Below, piece after piece: positions 60,519 to 64,000 of a stretch of DNA of 64,000 nt (its first letter is position 1; each line of letters starts with the position of its first letter). A model generated the notes under the pieces. That model saw only the letters and a program-made list of their open reading frames with translations, was not told the DNA's origin and did not search any database. A program made the position numbers and the translations under genes. Source of the stretch: Deltaproteobacteria bacterium (GTDB lineage: Bacteria > Myxococcota_A > UBA9160 > SZUA-336); assembly GCA_029261925.1 (NCBI GenBank), contig JAJDAJ010000091.1:62001-126000 (forward strand), in the 5' to 3' direction.

Positions 60519-62372
60519 GTGATCCGATCCCTCCCTCTCGCGATCGCGCTGCTGCTGGCGGGCGCAGCCGCGCCCCCGGCCGTCGCGCAGGGCTGTCCCG
60601 GTGCCGATCCGCTGCGTCAGCCCTTCTTCGGCGACCTGCACGTCCACACCTCCTACTCGTTCGACGCCTACCTCTTCGAGACGCGCAACGACCCGCGCGA
60701 CGCCTACGGCTTCGCGCGCGGAGCCAGCGTGGGCCTGCCGCCACTCGACGCGAACGGCCTGCCCACGCGCAGCCTGCAGCTCGCGCGCGCGCTGGACTTC
60801 GCGGCGGTCACCGATCATGCGGAGCTGATCGGAGAGACGTCGATCTGCCTCTCTCCCGCGCATCCGCAGTACGGGTCCCAGGCCTGCCAGATCTACCGGG
60901 ACGGACCGCAGCAGACCGCGTTCTTCCTGTTCGGCTCCCCGCTGGCCCGGGCCGATCCGCAGCGCCTGCCCTTCTGCGGCACCGACGGGATCGTCTGCCT
61001 GCTGCAGGCGGCCCCGGTCTGGGCGGACCTGGTCGCGGCCGCCGCCGAGCACGACGATCCGTGCAGCTTCTCCACGTTCAATGCCTACGAGTGGACCGGC
61101 TCCCCGGAGTCGAGCACGCTGCACCGCAACGTGGTCTTCGCCGGCGCCAGCGTGCCCGCGCTGCCGCTGTCGTACTTCGAGGTACCCGACCCGGCCGGGC
61201 TGCGCGCGGCGCTGCTCTCCCAGTGCCAGACGGCGGGCGGGGACTGCGACGTGATCGCGATTCCCCACAACACCAACCAGAGCAACGGCCTGGCCTTCGA
61301 CCCGCCCGGCAGCGTCAGCGCCGCTGACGCCGCCCTGCGCGCCGCGGTCGAGCCCCTGGTCGAGATCGTCCAGCACAAGGGCGAGTCGGAGTGTCGCACG
61401 GGCGTCGACAGCAGCGACGAGCTCTGCGGGTTCGAGAAGACTGCGACCGGACCCCCCGCGGCGGACGCGCCGCTGTCCTACGTGCGCAACGCCCTGCGCG
61501 CGGGGCTGGAGATCGGCGCCGCGGTCGGCGTCAACCCGTACGCGATGGGCTTCGTCGGCGCCACCGACACCCACAACGGCACGCCCGGCGCGACGGAGGA
61601 GGCCGCCTACGTGGGCCACGCGGGCAACCTCGAGGCCGCACCCGCGGATCGCCTGTCCGGCGGCTCGCCGCGCAACAGCCCGGGCGGACTCACGGTGCTC
61701 TGGGCCGAGGCGAACACGCGCGCCGCGCTCTTCGCGGCCATGCGTCGGCGCGAGGCCTACGCCACCAGCGGCACACGTCCCTCGGTGCGCTTCTTCGGTG
61801 GCTTCGCGTACCCCGCCGATCTCTGCGACGAGCCCGACCTGGTCGCGCGCGGCTATGCGCAGGGCGTCCCCATGGGCGGCGAGATCGGCCCGTCGTCCGG
61901 CGCGGCGCCGCGCTTCGCCGTCTGGGCGCAGCAGGATCCGGGCACGGCCGGCGCCCCCGGTACGCCCCTGCAGCGCATCCAGATCATCAAGGGCTGGCTC
62001 GACGCCGAGGGCGTCACGCACGAGCGCGTGCACGACGTCGCGGGAGACGCCGCCGGCGGCGCCAGCGTCGATCCGCAGACCTGCCAGATCGACGGCGCCG
62101 ACTTCGCGTCGCTGTGCAGCGTCTGGGAGGATCCGGAATTCGATCCCGGCGAGTCCGCGTTCTACTACGCGCGCGTTCTCGAGAGCCCGAGCTGCCGCTG
62201 GTCCACCCTGGAGTGTCGCGCCGCCGGGGTCGACTGCTCCGCCGCGCCGCCGGCCGGATTCGAGACCTGCTGCGACGGCTCGCTGCCCCTGACCATCCAG
62301 GAGCGCGCCTGGACCTCGCCGATCTGGTACCGGCCCGCCGCAGCGCGTGCGGTGCCGGCCTTCCCCTACTGA
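60519..62372 (+). CDS. DUF3604 domain protein, secreted
   Basis: A 617-residue exported protein (signal RSLPLAIALLLAGAAAPPAV, cleavage near AVAQ). DUF3604 motifs: FFGDLHVHTSYSFDAYLFET, DFAAVTDHAELIGE, FNAYEWTGSPES, GFVGATDTHNGTPGA and YATSGTRPSVRFFGGF, a PHP-like metallohydrolase. It is shorter than the lipoprotein paralog at 18752 and lacks the lipobox. GTG at 60519, without a clear ribosome binding site. Substrate unknown. Divergent from the BNR gene. Confidence 0.88.
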   Translation: MIRSLPLAIALLLAGAAAPPAVAQGCPGADPLRQPFFGDLHVHTSYSFDAYLFETRNDPRDAYGFARGASVGLPPLDANGLPTRSLQLARALDFAAVTDHAELIGETSICLSPAHPQYGSQACQIYRDGPQQTAFFLFGSPLARADPQRLPFCGTDGIVCLLQAAPVWADLVAAAAEHDDPCSFSTFNAYEWTGSPESSTLHRNVVFAGASVPALPLSYFEVPDPAGLRAALLSQCQTAGGDCDVIAIPHNTNQSNGLAFDPPGSVSAADAALRAAVEPLVEIVQHKGESECRTGVDSSDELCGFEKTATGPPAADAPLSYVRNALRAGLEIGAAVGVNPYAMGFVGATDTHNGTPGATEEAAYVGHAGNLEAAPADRLSGGSPRNSPGGLTVLWAEANTRAALFAAMRRREAYATSGTRPSVRFFGGFAYPADLCDEPDLVARGYAQGVPMGGEIGPSSGAAPRFAVWAQQDPGTAGAPGTPLQRIQIIKGWLDAEGVTHERVHDVAGDAAGGASVDPQTCQIDGADFASLCSVWEDPEFDPGESAFYYARVLESPSCRWSTLECRAAGVDCSAAPPAGFETCCDGSLPLTIQERAWTSPIWYRPAAARAVPAFPY

Positions 62373-62431
62373 GCGAGCTCCCGGTGCGGCTGCGGCAGGC
62401 GAGTGCGCCGCGGCAGGTGTAGCATCGCCCC

Positions 62432-63307
62432 GTGAGCGACCCGATCGGCATCGTCATCACCGTGCATCGCGGCGAGTGCGAGGTGGTGCACGACGACCGG
62501 CTCCTGAGCCTCAAGCTCATCGGCCGGCAGGCACACCGCGGCCAGGAGCTGGTCGTCGGCGATGAGGTGCGCTTCGATCCGGAGGGCCTGGTCGTGCTCG
62601 ACGTGGAGCCGCGCCGCACTCGCCTGGCGCGCAGACGCCCGCGTGCGCGGCACCGCGAGCAGGTGATCGCCGCCAACATCGACCAGCTCGCGATCGTCGC
62701 CTCCGTGGACGAGCCGCCGTTCCGCTCGGGCGCTGTCGATCGCTTCATGCTCGCGGCCCTGGCGGGCGGTCTGCGGCCACTGCTGGTCGTGAACAAGCTC
62801 GACCTGCTCGAGACCCCGGATCTGCCGGACGCGATCGCCGGCTACGCCGACGTGCTGCCACTGCACGGAGTGTGTGCACACAGCGGGGCCGGGCTGGAGG
62901 GGCTGCGCGAGAGCCTGGCGGGTGCGCGCACCGTGCTCGCGGGTCACAGCGGCGTGGGCAAGTCCTCGCTGCTCAACGCGCTCAAGCCGGAGCTGCGCCT
63001 GGAGACCGGCGACGTCGCGCGTCACGGGCGCGGCCGCCACACCACCACGCGCTCGGTCTGGATGCGCCTGGGCCCCGATACGGTGGTGATCGACACGCCC
63101 GGCGTGCGCGAGATCGCCACCGGTCCCGTCGAGCTCGAGCTGCTGGATCGCGTGTATCCCGACATCGCGGAGCGGGCAGGGGAGTGCCGCTTCCGCGACT
63201 GCGCTCACGATCGAGAGCCGGGCTGTGCGGTGGGCGACGCGATCGAGTCGGGCACGCTGCGCCAGGCCAGGCTCGAGGGTTACCGCCGCCTGCTCGCCGA
63301 TCCGTGA
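62432..63307 (+). CDS. rsgA: Ribosome small-subunit-dependent GTPase A
   Basis: A 291-residue circularly permuted GTPase: N-terminal OB-fold (VHRGECEVVHDDRLLSLKLI), G4 VVNKLDLLE, G1 GHSGVGKSSLLN, G3 DTPGVRE, then a C-terminal zinc site (CRFRDCAHDREPGC). It promotes late 30S maturation. The GTG at 62432 lies 6 nt after a TAGCAT hexamer. The stop overlaps the next gene by GTGA. Confidence 0.95.
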   Translation: MSDPIGIVITVHRGECEVVHDDRLLSLKLIGRQAHRGQELVVGDEVRFDPEGLVVLDVEPRRTRLARRRPRARHREQVIAANIDQLAIVASVDEPPFRSGAVDRFMLAALAGGLRPLLVVNKLDLLETPDLPDAIAGYADVLPLHGVCAHSGAGLEGLRESLAGARTVLAGHSGVGKSSLLNALKPELRLETGDVARHGRGRHTTTRSVWMRLGPDTVVIDTPGVREIATGPVELELLDRVYPDIAERAGECRFRDCAHDREPGCAVGDAIESGTLRQARLEGYRRLLADP

Positions 63308-64000
63308 GCGCGCTGGCGCTGGTGGGCCTGCGGGTCTGGGACGGCGACGGCACGGACTGCCTCGCCGGCGTCGATGCCCTGCGCGTCGAGGACGGGAAGA
63401 TCAGCGCCGTCGGTCGCTCGGGCGAGCTCGCCGCGGGGGCGACGGTACGCCGGGTCGACGGCGCCACCGCGCTGCCGGGGCTGATCGACGCGCACGTTCA
63501 CCTCTGCGTGGATCCCGCACTGCGCACGCCCGCGGAGCAGGAGCGGGTCGAGCCCGAGGTCCTCGAGCGCGCGCTGCGCCAGCGCGCGCGGGCCATGCTC
63601 CGCGCCGGCATCACCACCGCGCGTGACCTCGGGGGGCCGCGCTGGCATGAGGTCGCGCTCCGCGATGCGATCGCGCGCGACGAGCTGCCGGGGCCCCGCC
63701 TGCTCTGCGCGGGTCAGCCCGTGACCACGCCCGGCGGCCACTGCTGGTTCTGGGGCGGCGAGGCGGCCGACGTCGACGAGATCCGCGCGGTGGTCCGGCG
63801 CCAGCTGGAGCACGGCGTGGACTGGATCAAGCTGATCGCCACGGGCGGGCGCGCCACCCCCGGTAGCAGTCCGCTCGACGCGCAGCTCGACGCTGCGCAG
63901 ATCTCGGCAGCGGTCGGCGAGGCCGCCGCGGCCGGACGCCGCGTGGCTGCTCACTGTCACGGCACGGCCGGGATCCGCAATGCGGCGCGCGGAGGGGTGC
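63304..64000 (+). CDS. Amidohydrolase family protein, 5' part (3' end outside window)
   Basis: The ORF opens at GTG 63304 overlapping the rsgA stop and is open to the window edge (232 codons visible), although it is not listed in the ORF track. The N-terminal region LRVEDGKISAVGRSGELAA, then ALPGLIDAHVHLCVDP (H-x-H), AGITTARDLGGP, IKLIATGGRATPG and VAAHCHGTAGIRNAARGGV mark an Amidohydro_1 enzyme of the prolidase/imidazolonepropionase-like group, with the Lys (probably carboxylated) in WIKLIATGG. Substrate unknown. Confidence 0.88.
   Translation, partial: MSALALVGLRVWDGDGTDCLAGVDALRVEDGKISAVGRSGELAAGATVRRVDGATALPGLIDAHVHLCVDPALRTPAEQERVEPEVLERALRQRARAMLRAGITTARDLGGPRWHEVALRDAIARDELPGPRLLCAGQPVTTPGGHCWFWGGEAADVDEIRAVVRRQLEHGVDWIKLIATGGRATPGSSPLDAQLDAAQISAAVGEAAAAGRRVAAHCHGTAGIRNAARGGV

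Overview
The window is a GC-rich (roughly 70% by eye), densely coded bacterial chromosome segment with many 4-bp start/stop overlaps, many GTG and TTG starts, and no insertion sequence, phage, integrase or CRISPR array that I could see. The adjacent mglB-mglA pair (roadblock protein plus a Ras-like GTPase with the TVPGQVFY signature), the many amidohydrolase-2 and luciferase-like (LLM) enzymes, and the gene content overall suggest an uncultivated deltaproteobacterium in the broad sense (Myxococcota or a relative). That is inference; no rRNA gene is present to confirm it.

Layout. 1-3.1 kb: 3' end of a Crp/Fnr-type regulator, a DUF488 protein, an LLM monooxygenase and an amidohydrolase. 3.1-7.0 kb: single-chain purL (minus). 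7.1-12.2 kb: DUF1015 protein, two-gene ABC-2 exporter, EamA transporter, small exported DUF2255-like protein and a 5-formyltetrahydrofolate cyclo-ligase. 12.3-27.7 kb: an accessory metabolic region with four amidohydrolase-2 proteins, a TetR regulator with a readable promoter/operator, a ZIP transporter, a second LLM oxidoreductase, enoyl-CoA hydratase, DUF3604 lipoprotein, FGGY kinase, ATP-NAD-kinase-like protein, alpha/beta hydrolase and a GT9 glycosyltransferase. 27.7-30.7 kb: a two-component pair and a divergent M20 peptidase. 30.7-34.5 kb: SRP RNA, dnaX, ybaB, recR, then mglB-mglA. 34.5-42.9 kb: hybrid histidine kinase, a hydrolase lacking its nucleophile, then priA-def-fmt-rsmB-rpe. 42.9-44.6 kb: tRNA with CAU anticodon, soluble histidine kinase, His-rich secreted protein.

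44.6-52.0 kb (minus) is the most interesting locus. It is a compact six-gene operon resembling a synthase-dependent exopolysaccharide (Pga-like) system: a TPR/beta-barrel outer-membrane protein, a QxxRW-type GT2 synthase, a 62-aa membrane protein, a polysaccharide deacetylase and a separate glycosidase-like lipoprotein. The first gene encodes an unusual fusion of a KaiC/RecA-like domain with Arg in place of the Walker A Lys, a receiver domain, and a GGDEF-like domain whose active site is lost but which keeps an RxxD I-site at canonical spacing. I propose a cyclic-di-GMP and phosphorylation input to polymer production.

52.3-64.0 kb: an orphan MreB-like protein, a disordered protein, a 101-aa flagellar D0-only miniprotein, paired amidohydrolases (one without its HxH), a small lipoprotein, an SDR, a MoaD/ThiS-like protein overlapping a BNR-repeat protein, a second DUF3604 protein, rsgA, and the 5' part of another amidohydrolase. 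A recurring feature is a TAnAAT-like -10 hexamer 5-10 nt before a start codon, suggesting several leaderless or near-leaderless transcripts.
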